Source of the DNA: Ferroplasma sp.
GTDB lineage: Archaea; Thermoplasmatota; Thermoplasmata; Thermoplasmatales; Thermoplasmataceae
Assembly: GCF_031200575.1 (NCBI RefSeq)
Contig: NZ_CP133597.1
Location: forward strand, 1 to 64,000
Length of the DNA stretch: 64,000 bases
Direction of reading: 5' to 3'
A program made the position numbers and the translations under genes. Of this stretch, positions 7,129 to 17,284 are shown piece by piece. The stretch's first letter is position 1; every line of letters begins with the position of its first letter. The notes under the pieces were generated by a model. It saw only the letters and a program-made list of their open reading frames with translations. It made no database searches and had not been told where the DNA came from.

Positions 7129-8106
7129 ATGGCAGTTCTGGGAGTTGATCTGGGATATGGAGACACAAAACTGGTAACAGAGAACAATAAAAAGAGTAAG
7201 TTCCCATCAAGGTGGTCTCCTGCAGAGGCCAGAGATTGGGGGCTTGGAGGGAATGTTCCTGTACTTTCGATCAAGGGTGGTGATTCTTTCATGTTTGGAG
7301 ATGATGCAACAGGATCAAATATAAGAGAGCCACAGGGAGATGGCAGGCTTACCGATCCCAATGCTATGCAGTTACTTGCGGGTGCATTATGGAAAAGTGG
7401 CATAGGAAAAAAACCCAGAATGCCGATATAGTTCTGTCAAGCGGAACCCAGCTTGGAAGTTTTGACAAAGAAGTAAAAGAAGCGTCCAAACCGCTGGAAG
7501 GTATGGAGATAGAGCTACAGGATGCCTCTGGTGACAAGCAAAAGTTCAAAATATCAAAATTGGTTATGAGACCACAAGGTGTTGGTGCGGTCATATATTT
7601 GCTTAATCAGGGCCTTATAAAGAAACAATATGGAAATGCAGTGATAATAGATATAGGATACAAAACAACAGATATTTTAACAATAAATCTGAGGAATCTG
7701 GAACCCATTACTGCAGAATCTTTCAGCATAGAGGCAGGGGGTAGGAGACGTTGTGTCCGGAATGAGCAAGTCTATCAGCAGGGAAACTGGTTTTGTAGTG
7801 TCAGCTGATGTTGCCCGTGATGCTATAGGAGAGAAGGTAACTTTCAAACAGCAGGAAATAGGCGGAAGTGAGGTGTCTGGGCCGTTACTGGATAGTCTGG
7901 CACAGAAGATTGTTGATGAGATGAGAGAAAATTTAAGAGACAACCTTGAAAGGATAACATCACTGATTCCTGTTGGGGGTGTTTCTATACTTATAGGAGA
8001 CAAACTTGAGCAACTGGCTCCTGGATATCTTGTCAAGGTTCCACCTGAAGACATGCAATTTGCAAATGTTCTTGGTTATTCAATTGCCGCCTCGGAAAAT
8101 AAATAA
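7129..8106 (+). pseudogene. Actin/ParM-like ATPase (Ta0583 family), split by two frameshifts
   Basis: Three consecutive reading frames together give one protein of about 325 residues that lines up with Thermoplasma acidophilum Ta0583 as I remember it: GVDLGYGDTK (phosphate 1), SSGTQLGSFD, VIIDIGYKTTDI (phosphate 2), ETGFVV, ITSLIPVGG (adenosine motif) and a final QFANVLGYS. The frame moves by -1 in an A7 run (7407-7413) and back by +1 in a G5 run (7737-7741). The start at 7129 matches the family; an in-frame ATG at 7060 would add a hydrophobic leader absent from relatives. Ta0583 forms filaments and hydrolyses nucleotide, with an unclear cell role. The breaks may be real, sequence errors, or slippage at A-AAA-AAA. 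Confidence 0.85.
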
Positions 8107-8161
8107 AATAAATATTTTATAGAGTAAAAATTTATTAATAATGAAATACTTAATTATATAG

Positions 8162-8803
8162 ATGACCCGTGTAGGAATATATACTCACGACTTTAAGTTT
8201 TACCATGATATTGTCATGGATTTAAAGAGATGGAATCTGCCCTTTTTCAGCATAACTGACCTTTATGATATACCGTCTGATATAAACGTTATCATGAGCT
8301 CAGTTAATGATTCGTTTACACTTCCTGGACAGATAAAGGCAAGGAATTCACTGGAAGGAATAAGGAAATGCCTGCCAATGCTTTTAAACAGGGATGAATT
8401 CGATAAAATTGTTATAGGAATTGACCCAGGGCCAAGACCTGGAGTTGCCGTGATGGCAGATGGTGTGCTCATGGAGGCATGGGAATGCCCGGTAATAGGC
8501 AATATCAGGGAAAGTGTTCTTCATATTATAGGAGATTACCGCTACCGTTACATCATGATTAAAATTGGAAATGGAGACAGACCAAATCGGGATATTATTA
8601 TCAAACATTTAAAGAATCTCGCCCCTGTTATAATAGTAAATGAGGAGAATACAAGCACCCCACACAAGGTGCACGATAATGCCCTTTCTGCAGCCAGGAT
8701 ATCACTTATTGATGATAGATACGATATATCAAGGACACCGGTAAAATTTAGCAGAAAGAATATCTATGAAAAAGAGTTCACCACCATTCATTCCCTAATT
8801 TAA
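8162..8803 (+). CDS. RuvC/RNase H-fold-like protein, function unknown
   Basis: The C-terminal two thirds of this 213-aa protein look like an RNase H-type nuclease of the RuvC kind: a strand ending in IGIDPGPRPGVAV (Asp88), a late strand with VNEENTST (Glu161/Glu162), and a helix start HDNALSAARI (Asp172), giving D-E-D acidic positions. The first 80 residues form a separate alpha/beta part. RuvC relatives cut Holliday junctions or other branched DNA, but archaea normally use Hjc for that, so this may be another nuclease or a non-catalytic relative. It follows the actin-like gene on the same strand after 55 nt, and a promoter-like TTTATTAATA lies in that gap. Confidence 0.6.
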   Translation: MTRVGIYTHDFKFYHDIVMDLKRWNLPFFSITDLYDIPSDINVIMSSVNDSFTLPGQIKARNSLEGIRKCLPMLLNRDEFDKIVIGIDPGPRPGVAVMADGVLMEAWECPVIGNIRESVLHIIGDYRYRYIMIKIGNGDRPNRDIIIKHLKNLAPVIIVNEENTSTPHKVHDNALSAARISLIDDRYDISRTPVKFSRKNIYEKEFTTIHSLI

Positions 8804-8846
8804 AAGTTATTTCATATATAATTAAATAAAAGATTTTAGACTGTTG

Positions 8847-9689
8847 CTATTTAGTTTTCTGGGCTTTCTGCGTTTTCTTGTTTGATTTGGACCTTTTCCA
8901 CTTTGGTACACGGACTGTATTCCTTCTGCCTGAGGCAACTATCAGGAATATTGCAAATGCAATTGCCACTGCAGCAATGTAGTAAACCCAGTCATAATTG
9001 GGCTTTGCACCATTATAGAATACCACAGATGATTTGCCCTTCAGTGTTATGACTGGATTGTTGGTGGTTACAGTTAGGGTGTCCTTTCCCTTATATATAA
9101 GGGCTGATGGGGCAGTAATATTATCCTTATATGTTGAATTCCCTTTAATTTCATTTATATGGCTAATGCCAACGGCCTGTGATGATGTACCGTGTGTTAC
9201 TGTGTATGTCAGGGTTATATTATATATGGGAACAGGGTCAGTATTTTCAACTGTTGCGTTGAAAATTACCGGTTTACTAACATTTATTGTTGGTATGCTT
9301 TTTGTATAGGTAATTCTATGACCGGTAGAATTAACTGCATAGGCATCAATGTAGCCGTAAATGCCTTCACATTCTGCCGGTGCAGTAACCTGTACCGAAA
9401 ATTTTCCATTTGTGGAATTACTGTAATATGATAGTGGTGAAAGGCCTGTATCATTAACTGCCCCAAGGTATGCAGCCATTGAATAATTGTGATAACCTGA
9501 TGATTCAGTTACGTTAAGGTAGAATGTTTCATTTTCATAAACATAATGCTGTACAGACACGGTGGCTGAGAAAGTAGATGTGGAGGTAGCAGGAGTAGGG
9601 GCGTTCTGCATGCCTGATACAGAGGCTGAGCCTGATAATGCAACAAGGGCGAAAATCACTGAAAACAGTATTATTAATTTATATTTCAT
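8847..9689 (-). CDS. Secreted, membrane-anchored glycoprotein-like partner of AglB
   Basis: The 280-aa product has a signal peptide (about residues 1-23), an extracellular part made of beta-sandwich-like segments with many N-x-S/T sequons, one C-terminal transmembrane helix (about residues 233-251) and a strongly basic cytoplasmic tail. It starts 5 nt after the aglB stop, with the ribosome-binding site AGAGGT overlapping that stop region, so the two genes form an operon. Its extracellular repeats resemble the CARDB/NEW3-like segments in the AglB extension. It may be a glycosylation substrate or an accessory subunit that docks on AglB; neither is shown by sequence alone. Confidence 0.7.
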   Translation of the reverse strand: MKYKLIILFSVIFALVALSGSASVSGMQNAPTPATSTSTFSATVSVQHYVYENETFYLNVTESSGYHNYSMAAYLGAVNDTGLSPLSYYSNSTNGKFSVQVTAPAECEGIYGYIDAYAVNSTGHRITYTKSIPTINVSKPVIFNATVENTDPVPIYNITLTYTVTHGTSSQAVGISHINEIKGNSTYKDNITAPSALIYKGKDTLTVTTNNPVITLKGKSSVVFYNGAKPNYDWVYYIAAVAIAFAIFLIVASGRRNTVRVPKWKRSKSNKKTQKAQKTK

Positions 9690-9694
9690 TCAAT

Positions 9695-12600
9695 TTACCT
9701 CTTTTTTCTTGATCTGATTGAAGATCCTATAATGCCTGCCAGCAATGCCGCTACAATTATACCGATGCCTATATAGATTGTGATAGCCGGATTTGCTGTG
9801 TAATCATTTATTATATGGTTCCCTGAAGATCCTGTTCCAACCGTAGCCGATGGCAGCACAGGTGTAATTGTTTTGTTTTCATAGGTATTTTTACCGTTTA
9901 TTGTGGCATTGGATTCGAAGTTCATGCCAACAGAATGCAATGTTCTCCCATTAATTCCATAGGCATATATATACAGGGTTGCAGACTGCCCGGCATTAAG
10001 CGTTAAATTTGTAACATTTTGGCCATTGTATGTTAGATATGCCATTATATCAAAAGAACTCTTTAATTTTGGGGCGTTTGTTATGTTTACAAATACATTC
10101 AATGCAGTATTGTTCGTGTTCTTAAGTGTTATGGGTATCATATTTATGGTGCCATTCACGGCAGCGTAATCAGAGTATGTGAAATTATAACTTTCTCCAG
10201 AAAGCACATTAATAGTTATATCTCCAACCTTAACGCCGGTGCCGTTAACCTTTGCCATAACCGGCACTGAATTATTACCTGCCGGTGCAACGGGGATCTT
10301 TGTAATTATGATTACGTTCTTAGTTCCACCCACAGGAATTGTTAAGTTGGTCGGATTGAAATTAAGGTCCCATGTACTGTTTCCTGAATAAAGTTGAATT
10401 GTATTGTTTGTATTGCCCTCATTTTCTATGGTCACAGATGTTGTAATGTTCTCACCAACATAGCCTGTAACCGCAGGATCTATCAGCACATACCTGTACA
10501 AATTGACTTTGTGAAGGGTAACATTCTCTGTAAGAGATTTGTTAACAAATAAAGACACAGATCCTGAATAATTAACAGGTATTCCGTTCTGTACTGTTGA
10601 ATTTGTCAGGGTAAACTCATAGGTTCCGTTCACAGGAAGGTATATGCTGCTTGGCTCTGACTGTGCTGTTGTGTACATTGATGGCCCTGTAACTGTTAGG
10701 GTTGTTGGCACAGCTACACTGTTATTGTACCCAGTGAGGGTGACAGGATATGCATGTGATAGATACACATTGAATGTTTTATTAGCAAGAGGACTTAATG
10801 TAACATTTTCAAAGTATGCGTAGTAAGTCCCAGATGATGTATAGTTTGCGTAAATTCCGTAGGTTCCTGGAGTTAGTTTGCTTACAGAATATTGATCTGC
10901 TGAATTAGATGTTGTTGTTGCAACCGTTTTCCCATCCTTTGTTATTGCTATTGTTGCATCAGATACAGTAGATGCGACATTCGGATAGTACATAACTGTT
11001 CCATTCAATGTATCGTACACTTCTGTGGGTATGAGGGAGATATTGAAAGCATCAGTTGCTGATGATGGTGTCACATTCTGATCTGTGGCATTCACATATG
11101 TGTATGCGCCTGTGGAATTTGTGAAATTGCCAGCAGATGTTATGATATAATTCATCTTTGGCAGGACAATTGTCAAATTCTTTGCAGAGCTTGTTGTTAT
11201 TTCCTTTGTCCCATTCCTTATATGGTATGAAGCTGATATTTCCAGATTGTTTGTAATACTAAGCCTGTAACCTGTTACATATGAAGGTATTACCGTCATA
11301 TTTTTTACCAGATCTACTGTTGTCATGTTTGCCATGGTGGAGTTATAAGAGAACAATGTGTATACGCCAGCTTTTAGATGGTCCAGCCCAACATTTACTC
11401 CGGTGGAATTGAATAGGGTGCTGGCGGAATTTGTAATTTTGGTTGTGTTTACCTTCAGTGTAAAGTAAAGGTCGGTATTTTTCACAAATTTCTGTGATAG
11501 TGAATTGTTGACCACTGTTCCAGTCAAAACTGGAACTATGTATGCACTGCTATTTGAGACGCTGGTGTAATAAACTCCCTCTGCTATTTCTCCAGTGACG
11601 ACGCCGTCTGTCATATTGAGTGTATATTTGTTGTACAGCCCGGTAAGTGTTATGGTTCCATTATATTTTGCAAGTTTTGAGTCATTATTTAATGTTACCG
11701 AAACAGATACCATCTTCTGTGTTACATTGTATACAGGATCCGTAACATGATCTGCTGTAGTATTATAATAGAACGGTGACATTATTTCCACTGTACTGCT
11801 GTTATATGCATAGATCGTTGCTGACCCGCCGTTTAATTCAGAGTAATAGTAAGGAGCCTTGGTGGTCGTATTGTATGCTATAAGTATTCCCTGTGTTACA
11901 TACCCAAGGGTATTGTTTGTTGAAGTGGATATTTTATGCGAATAGCTATAGCTAAGGTTTAATACAATGTTATGAACGCTACTGGAAATTGACTGGTTGA
12001 ATCCTGCCATAGTTTTCCCATTGTATGTTCCGGTTCCAGAAATAGAATAGCTTCCGGAAGGTAGGTATATACTGTATGGCCTGCTTGAATTTGAATAGCT
12101 ATGATAAAGGAATGCACTGGAATCTGTAGCCAGTATCTCATAATGTCCACTGTAATACTTTGCGCCTGTCATGGTAGAGGTTATGTTGTATTTATATGAC
12201 GTTGTGTAGGTTATATTCTGCTCCATGTTGCCCGTAACATTTAAGGTTTGGATATAGGACCCACTTGATGTGTTAGAATATATAGTGTACACTCCGTAGG
12301 GCATATTCAAATAATAGAATCCAGTAGCATTGGCTGTCGTATTGTAATAATCAGAAGCTATTCCATTGAAGTAGAATGTAACCTTTGCATTGGGTGAGGC
12401 CATTCCTGTAACATTTGCACTCAGTTCTGGTGTCATAGTAACAGACTTTGTATTGCCCCATCCAGTTACTGTAACAGATGATTTGTCCTCTGTGCCATTA
12501 GCCTTTATAGTGATATTATAGGTTCCTGGATAAACACCAAAATCAGCATTGCCACTGCTGGACGTCACACCCGATAGTTTATAATTACCTGAGGTGCCAT

Positions 12601-15600
12601 TGAGATATACCGTGTATCCCGATAGACCGAGACCATCAACAGAAACAGCAACCTTGACCTGATCCATAGATACTGTCAGATTAGATAACTGCTGGGCCTT
12701 TCCGGTAACGCTCAGTGTTGTGAAATTTGTATAAGTCTTTCCGTTTGAAGTTACAGATACATTATAATTGTACGGTATAACAGTGTTTAATTCGTACATT
12801 CCGTTTGTTAAAGGCACACTTCTTGTTATGCCATAGGTTGAATTTGTTAATGTAACTGTACCTGAATTCAGGCTGTGGGATGATGTTGTGTTATCAAGTG
12901 AGACGTAACCGTACACAGTGTTTCTTGGAAGCGACATATTTTCGGATATGTTATAGTTGCCTATCCTGTTTCCCTGGTTACTGGATACGTACACAGATCT
13001 GTTGCCAATAACATTTGTGCCATTCATGGAAAGAGAATTTACACTTCCTGTAGAATAGACAAGTGTGTCATTTCCTGGTAATCCGGTTATGGTGTAGTAT
13101 CCGGTGCTGTTTGTTGTGACAATCTCGTGTGGTATTCCATACTGATCGTCAATTGTCACATGGACTCCGGCAACGCCTGCGCCTGTTGCTGATGTTACCC
13201 TGCCGCTTATTACCGCACCAGGATAATACTGGATAATTGGATCCTCTTCCCCGATCAGGCTGGCTGGAAGAAGGACCTCTGTTCCCTTTCCTTCCTGCTG
13301 GTATGTGTAGGCTGTCTGTATGGGTATAAGTGTCCATCCAGGGGTACTGGAATTTGCATTGCTTGCAGGATTATATTCTGATGCATAATAAGCCAGCTCG
13401 AAGTTGCTCATATTGAAGGCAGGGTATACATGTGTTACATTGTTTATCTGATTTTCAGGGAACCCATATATAGTCTTATATATGGTTGTGTTGTAAAATG
13501 CTGATGTGTAATTCAGCAGGTAATCACTTACCGTTGCGCCTGCTGGAAGTTTGTTTAAAGTATACTGGGCACCGGTGCTCGTCACAGCTACAACATTATA
13601 GTAATTTATGGGAACAACTTCTCCATCCGCAGTATATGAAGGCGTATCTGTAAGATATGCAGGAGCATAGAAAATTCCTGGATCTGAACCGGAAAATGGG
13701 TAGAGTTCATGATCAACCTGAATATATGACAAGGAGCTGCCTGTTACTTTCCCGAGATCTGTATATGCAGAGATAAGTGTACTGAGATTGTATTTTGTGG
13801 AAAGCTGCCCCATTATAAGGGCATGCCTTGCATTGTATGATGTGGTAACGTTTATCTGGTGGCTTCCATATGCGGTTTCATTTAACAGGTGAAGATATTG
13901 TGAGGCCAGTGGATTGCCATACATACTGGCTATGGTTTTTGTTTCATTGGCCCCGAAATATTTGTCCATTGCAGCTGTTATTGTTGCATTGAAATGCCCA
14001 TTAGAATAACCGCCAGGAGTCTGGAGGACCCTGGATATGAAAAGTGAAATTTCCTGTGTCTGGTTCTGTGCAAGCAGCATCTGCCCTGCACTGGCTATTC
14101 CCTGCTGGAAATCATCTGCAACTGTGGGGTGCTGACCTTCTTCCAGCTCCTGGAATCCATAATCCCACCATGAAACATATCCGGGCCTGTTCTGTATGGA
14201 TTCATTGGCATTCTGGGTTGCAAGCCACTGGAAGGATGCTGCAAGTGGCTGTGTTTTATTTTCAATTGCCAGGCCGTAATTACCGAATGGATTATCAGGC
14301 CTGAGGCCCTGTGGCACAGTTTTGTTAAGTATATGATCATAGGAGGCTGCATTGTTTTCAGGCACTGCTGCCGAAATTGCACCCATGCCGGAGGGTATTA
14401 TCAGAATCAATACAACAATGACAGCAAACCCTACTGTTACACCGCTGATATTTTTGCGCAGTGATTTCCTGCCACTCACATGTTTAGATTTCTTTGTAGC
14501 CTCGTTATGCCTTATTATATCTACAAAGTACATTATAAGTCCGCCGCCAAGTATGGCATACACGGGTGCTGCTGTAATATTGAATCTTGCAGCCTCAAAA
14601 CTCATAAATATTGAGAATATTGCAAATATGATTACAAGCATTGTTGCCTCTTTCTTTTCTTTGAGGAATTTGTATATAATGAATGGAACACCGGCAATTC
14701 CCAGAAGGAACAGGCCTGGACCAAAATCAGAGATATATTGGCCCAGTGGAGGCGCCGCAGCTTCTGCAATAGTAGAATACACCCTAGATTTTACAAAATA
14801 ACCATCACCAGTTATAAGCTCTTTAAGTATTGCAGGATTTGTCTTACTCAGTATAAACAATGCTGCAACTACGACTATTACCATGGAGGGGATTGTTATA
14901 ATCCATGGTCTCCTTGCTACTATGTTAACTAGAATGCCAAATCCGACTACCATAAGCCCCATGGCAAGTGGCGGCAGAAACCATGCATGCAGCATAGAGG
15001 TAACATCGTAATAATAGAATCCTATAGGGAACGATGCTGCAACATAAATAGCTGTGAGGTATGTTAGGTATCCTGTGGGTTTTTTAACTATTAAGTTATA
15101 AATTAACTGAACTACAACGTAGATAAGGAGGATAACCTCTATGTAGGGGAACCCCTGCCAGAATACTATCAATCCACCAAGGGAAACAGCAGACATTAGA
15201 ATGTAAATTGTGGCTATTTTATTTTCTTCATAATACTTTTTTATGGAGCTAAAATATGACCTTGTGTCAGTGAGTTTACTTATAATTACGCCCTTTTTGG
15301 CCGACACAACAGCCATTTCAAAGAAGTATATTGAAAGGAATGCAAATATAAGTTCAGGTGTATGGGCCCTGCCGTCCGTTAGAATCCCGGATGTTAGGTT
15401 TCCAGGCATAATTGTGAATAATATGGCTGCGAATAGACCCGCTTTCTTTCCGAATATCTGCTTTGTAATTAGGTACACAGGTATGATCAAAAGCGCACCA
15501 TAAAGGGCATCTGATTCCTGGAATGCGTAATAGGCACCCATTTTAAGCCCCATAAACGGGGAGAGTATGTATCCTGCAAATACAATGCTCCACTGATAGA

Positions 15601-15865
15601 ACGGTGGTCTTGCATTTACCGTTCCAACGGGATAATTGAGGAGTATTGTGTGTGTAAGCTGAGTATGCGTGTTCAGTATATACTGAACTATATAATAATT
15701 AAAATAAGGATCACTACCTCCCGATACGTTGAGGTATGAATCCTGGAAGGCCAGAGACCATACAAAAAAGTTTGACAGGAACATGTAAAGGGCAAACAGC
15801 CCTATCAAAACGGGGACCTCTGGATGCCGGTTAATATTTTGCTTAATTCTATCTGTAATTTCCAT
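9695..15865 (-). CDS. aglB: Oligosaccharyltransferase AglB/STT3 with a giant beta-sandwich extension
   Basis: AglB transfers a lipid-linked glycan to Asn in N-x-S/T on extracellular proteins. Residues 1-500 contain about 13 membrane helices with the catalytic acidic residues (SDPYF, Asp52; TDGRAHTPE, Asp164/Glu171), and the signature WWDYG is at 566-570. Archaeal AglB is usually 600-1000 residues; this one has 2056. From about residue 880 to 2010 it continues as repeated carboxypeptidase-regulatory/Ig-like segments (GRVTSATGAGVAGVHVTI and many similar) rich in sequons, then NEW3/CARDB-like repeats, and ends with a transmembrane helix and SRKKR. So the extension is extracellular and anchored at both ends. 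It could form a surface layer or present acceptor proteins. Confidence 0.92.
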   Translation of the reverse strand: MEITDRIKQNINRHPEVPVLIGLFALYMFLSNFFVWSLAFQDSYLNVSGGSDPYFNYYIVQYILNTHTQLTHTILLNYPVGTVNARPPFYQWSIVFAGYILSPFMGLKMGAYYAFQESDALYGALLIIPVYLITKQIFGKKAGLFAAILFTIMPGNLTSGILTDGRAHTPELIFAFLSIYFFEMAVVSAKKGVIISKLTDTRSYFSSIKKYYEENKIATIYILMSAVSLGGLIVFWQGFPYIEVILLIYVVVQLIYNLIVKKPTGYLTYLTAIYVAASFPIGFYYYDVTSMLHAWFLPPLAMGLMVVGFGILVNIVARRPWIITIPSMVIVVVAALFILSKTNPAILKELITGDGYFVKSRVYSTIAEAAAPPLGQYISDFGPGLFLLGIAGVPFIIYKFLKEKKEATMLVIIFAIFSIFMSFEAARFNITAAPVYAILGGGLIMYFVDIIRHNEATKKSKHVSGRKSLRKNISGVTVGFAVIVVLILIIPSGMGAISAAVPENNAASYDHILNKTVPQGLRPDNPFGNYGLAIENKTQPLAASFQWLATQNANESIQNRPGYVSWWDYGFQELEEGQHPTVADDFQQGIASAGQMLLAQNQTQEISLFISRVLQTPGGYSNGHFNATITAAMDKYFGANETKTIASMYGNPLASQYLHLLNETAYGSHQINVTTSYNARHALIMGQLSTKYNLSTLISAYTDLGKVTGSSLSYIQVDHELYPFSGSDPGIFYAPAYLTDTPSYTADGEVVPINYYNVVAVTSTGAQYTLNKLPAGATVSDYLLNYTSAFYNTTIYKTIYGFPENQINNVTHVYPAFNMSNFELAYYASEYNPASNANSSTPGWTLIPIQTAYTYQQEGKGTEVLLPASLIGEEDPIIQYYPGAVISGRVTSATGAGVAGVHVTIDDQYGIPHEIVTTNSTGYYTITGLPGNDTLVYSTGSVNSLSMNGTNVIGNRSVYVSSNQGNRIGNYNISENMSLPRNTVYGYVSLDNTTSSHSLNSGTVTLTNSTYGITRSVPLTNGMYELNTVIPYNYNVSVTSNGKTYTNFTTLSVTGKAQQLSNLTVSMDQVKVAVSVDGLGLSGYTVYLNGTSGNYKLSGVTSSSGNADFGVYPGTYNITIKANGTEDKSSVTVTGWGNTKSVTMTPELSANVTGMASPNAKVTFYFNGIASDYYNTTANATGFYYLNMPYGVYTIYSNTSSGSYIQTLNVTGNMEQNITYTTSYKYNITSTMTGAKYYSGHYEILATDSSAFLYHSYSNSSRPYSIYLPSGSYSISGTGTYNGKTMAGFNQSISSSVHNIVLNLSYSYSHKISTSTNNTLGYVTQGILIAYNTTTKAPYYYSELNGGSATIYAYNSSTVEIMSPFYYNTTADHVTDPVYNVTQKMVSVSVTLNNDSKLAKYNGTITLTGLYNKYTLNMTDGVVTGEIAEGVYYTSVSNSSAYIVPVLTGTVVNNSLSQKFVKNTDLYFTLKVNTTKITNSASTLFNSTGVNVGLDHLKAGVYTLFSYNSTMANMTTVDLVKNMTVIPSYVTGYRLSITNNLEISASYHIRNGTKEITTSSAKNLTIVLPKMNYIITSAGNFTNSTGAYTYVNATDQNVTPSSATDAFNISLIPTEVYDTLNGTVMYYPNVASTVSDATIAITKDGKTVATTTSNSADQYSVSKLTPGTYGIYANYTSSGTYYAYFENVTLSPLANKTFNVYLSHAYPVTLTGYNNSVAVPTTLTVTGPSMYTTAQSEPSSIYLPVNGTYEFTLTNSTVQNGIPVNYSGSVSLFVNKSLTENVTLHKVNLYRYVLIDPAVTGYVGENITTSVTIENEGNTNNTIQLYSGNSTWDLNFNPTNLTIPVGGTKNVIIITKIPVAPAGNNSVPVMAKVNGTGVKVGDITINVLSGESYNFTYSDYAAVNGTINMIPITLKNTNNTALNVFVNITNAPKLKSSFDIMAYLTYNGQNVTNLTLNAGQSATLYIYAYGINGRTLHSVGMNFESNATINGKNTYENKTITPVLPSATVGTGSSGNHIINDYTANPAITIYIGIGIIVAALLAGIIGSSIRSRKKR

Positions 15866-15906
15866 AGTTTAATTGCGATAATGAAATTAAGATATAAAAA
15901 TTTACC

Positions 15907-17253
15907 TTATTTTAAATCCTTATGATTAACAGCTACAGTGTTTGGGCTATCGGAATACTCAAACTTTATATTATTATAAAATTCATGTCTTGCCTTTTTT
16001 ATATAAATCACGAATAAAATTGCAAATATTATATACCCAAGCAGCAAATAGTTGATAACTGCAAAATACCCAGTATTCCCATAGAAGGACAGAATAAAGG
16101 CTATAGAAAGTATTAAGGATGATATAAACGGTATAAAGAATTTCTGTCTCCTGAATATCCTTATCAGTGAAACGTTGGATATGATATGAATTATAATATA
16201 CATGAAACTGATTAATCCTGCAATTATTACAAAAGAATTGAAGAACCCTGAATAATGGATTGTTATGAGTGATATTATTATTGAGAATGTAAATAGGGCG
16301 ACCATAAACTTATTCTTGCTGAAATTTTTATTTATATTAAAATCATTATAAAATTTAGGCATCATATGTATGAAGGCATTTAAATATGACACACTTAAGT
16401 TAAAGGCGCTCATTAACCCGAATATAGAAAATACAATAAGGAATGGCACCCCGAGCCTTGACTTTACCAGATCAGTTATATAGAATGAATTAGACTCGTA
16501 CAGGCTTAGCCCATGGTACCCAGCAAACATCAGCAGGGCAAAAGCGGAGAACACCATAATCAATCCAGATATGGTAAAAGATATGATCAGCGATTTGGGG
16601 GTGTTCATATGCGCACTGGATGTTTCCTCTGACAGGAATATGCTGGACCCGCCTCCAGAGAATGCCAGTATTCCGAAGATTATACCGAAGAAGAAGGGAT
16701 TGAATGAAAACTTTATTCCTGAGAAAGAAAAGCCCGGGGACCTGAATATTATAAAAATTATGCTCATGGATATCACGAATGCTATTTCAAGGAATCCGGC
16801 AATAAGTATGTATCTTATTGATGTTCTAAGCCCCCGGGAAACCACCAGATAAACAGCTGCCGTAAATGCCAGAAGAAATGCATACTCCATGTAAGGCCCA
16901 TGGAACCCGAATATCCCCATGATGGAATACATAAAGCCAGATATGAATATAGAAATGTTTGGAACTGTAAGCACAGAATAGCCTATATAAAGAATAAGCA
17001 CAAGGAATCCAGCGCCCTTCCCGAGCCCGTTCCCTGCGTAAGAATAGTATCCCCCATTGGTTATATATACACTTGCAAAGGAATATATGGTATAAAGCGT
17101 GAAATAGGATAGCAGAAATGAGAATATAACCACGAATGGAAGCATTGAACCTGAATAAAGGGCAATTACGGAGAATAGTGCTATGAAATCCAGCATAGGC
17201 CCGATGGAGGTAAATGACTGCATAACAGCTTCCTTAAGATTTACAGACCCCAT
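15907..17253 (-). CDS. APC-superfamily amino acid permease
   Basis: The 448-aa protein is almost entirely hydrophobic, with about 12 predicted membrane helices and short polar loops, and resembles the amino acid-polyamine-cation transporter superfamily, including FSGGGSSIFLSEETSSAH in the position of the usual core-helix GFE-type motif. The N-terminal consensus (SIGPMLDFIALFSVIALYSG) is variant, so the substrate is uncertain. It is transcribed toward aglB, with 41 nt between its stop and the aglB start, which is compatible with a shared transcript. Peptide-rich acidophile lifestyles commonly use several such permeases; two others occur in this window. Confidence 0.75.
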   Translation of the reverse strand: MGSVNLKEAVMQSFTSIGPMLDFIALFSVIALYSGSMLPFVVIFSFLLSYFTLYTIYSFASVYITNGGYYSYAGNGLGKGAGFLVLILYIGYSVLTVPNISIFISGFMYSIMGIFGFHGPYMEYAFLLAFTAAVYLVVSRGLRTSIRYILIAGFLEIAFVISMSIIFIIFRSPGFSFSGIKFSFNPFFFGIIFGILAFSGGGSSIFLSEETSSAHMNTPKSLIISFTISGLIMVFSAFALLMFAGYHGLSLYESNSFYITDLVKSRLGVPFLIVFSIFGLMSAFNLSVSYLNAFIHMMPKFYNDFNINKNFSKNKFMVALFTFSIIISLITIHYSGFFNSFVIIAGLISFMYIIIHIISNVSLIRIFRRQKFFIPFISSLILSIAFILSFYGNTGYFAVINYLLLGYIIFAILFVIYIKKARHEFYNNIKFEYSDSPNTVAVNHKDLK

Positions 17254-17284
17254 GGGACCGTATCTGGATATGTGTTAAAAATTT

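Noticed and set aside
9695-15865. Long shadow frames inside aglB on both strands
   Set aside because: They overlap a continuous 2056-codon gene with clear motifs, and their translations have no recognisable features.
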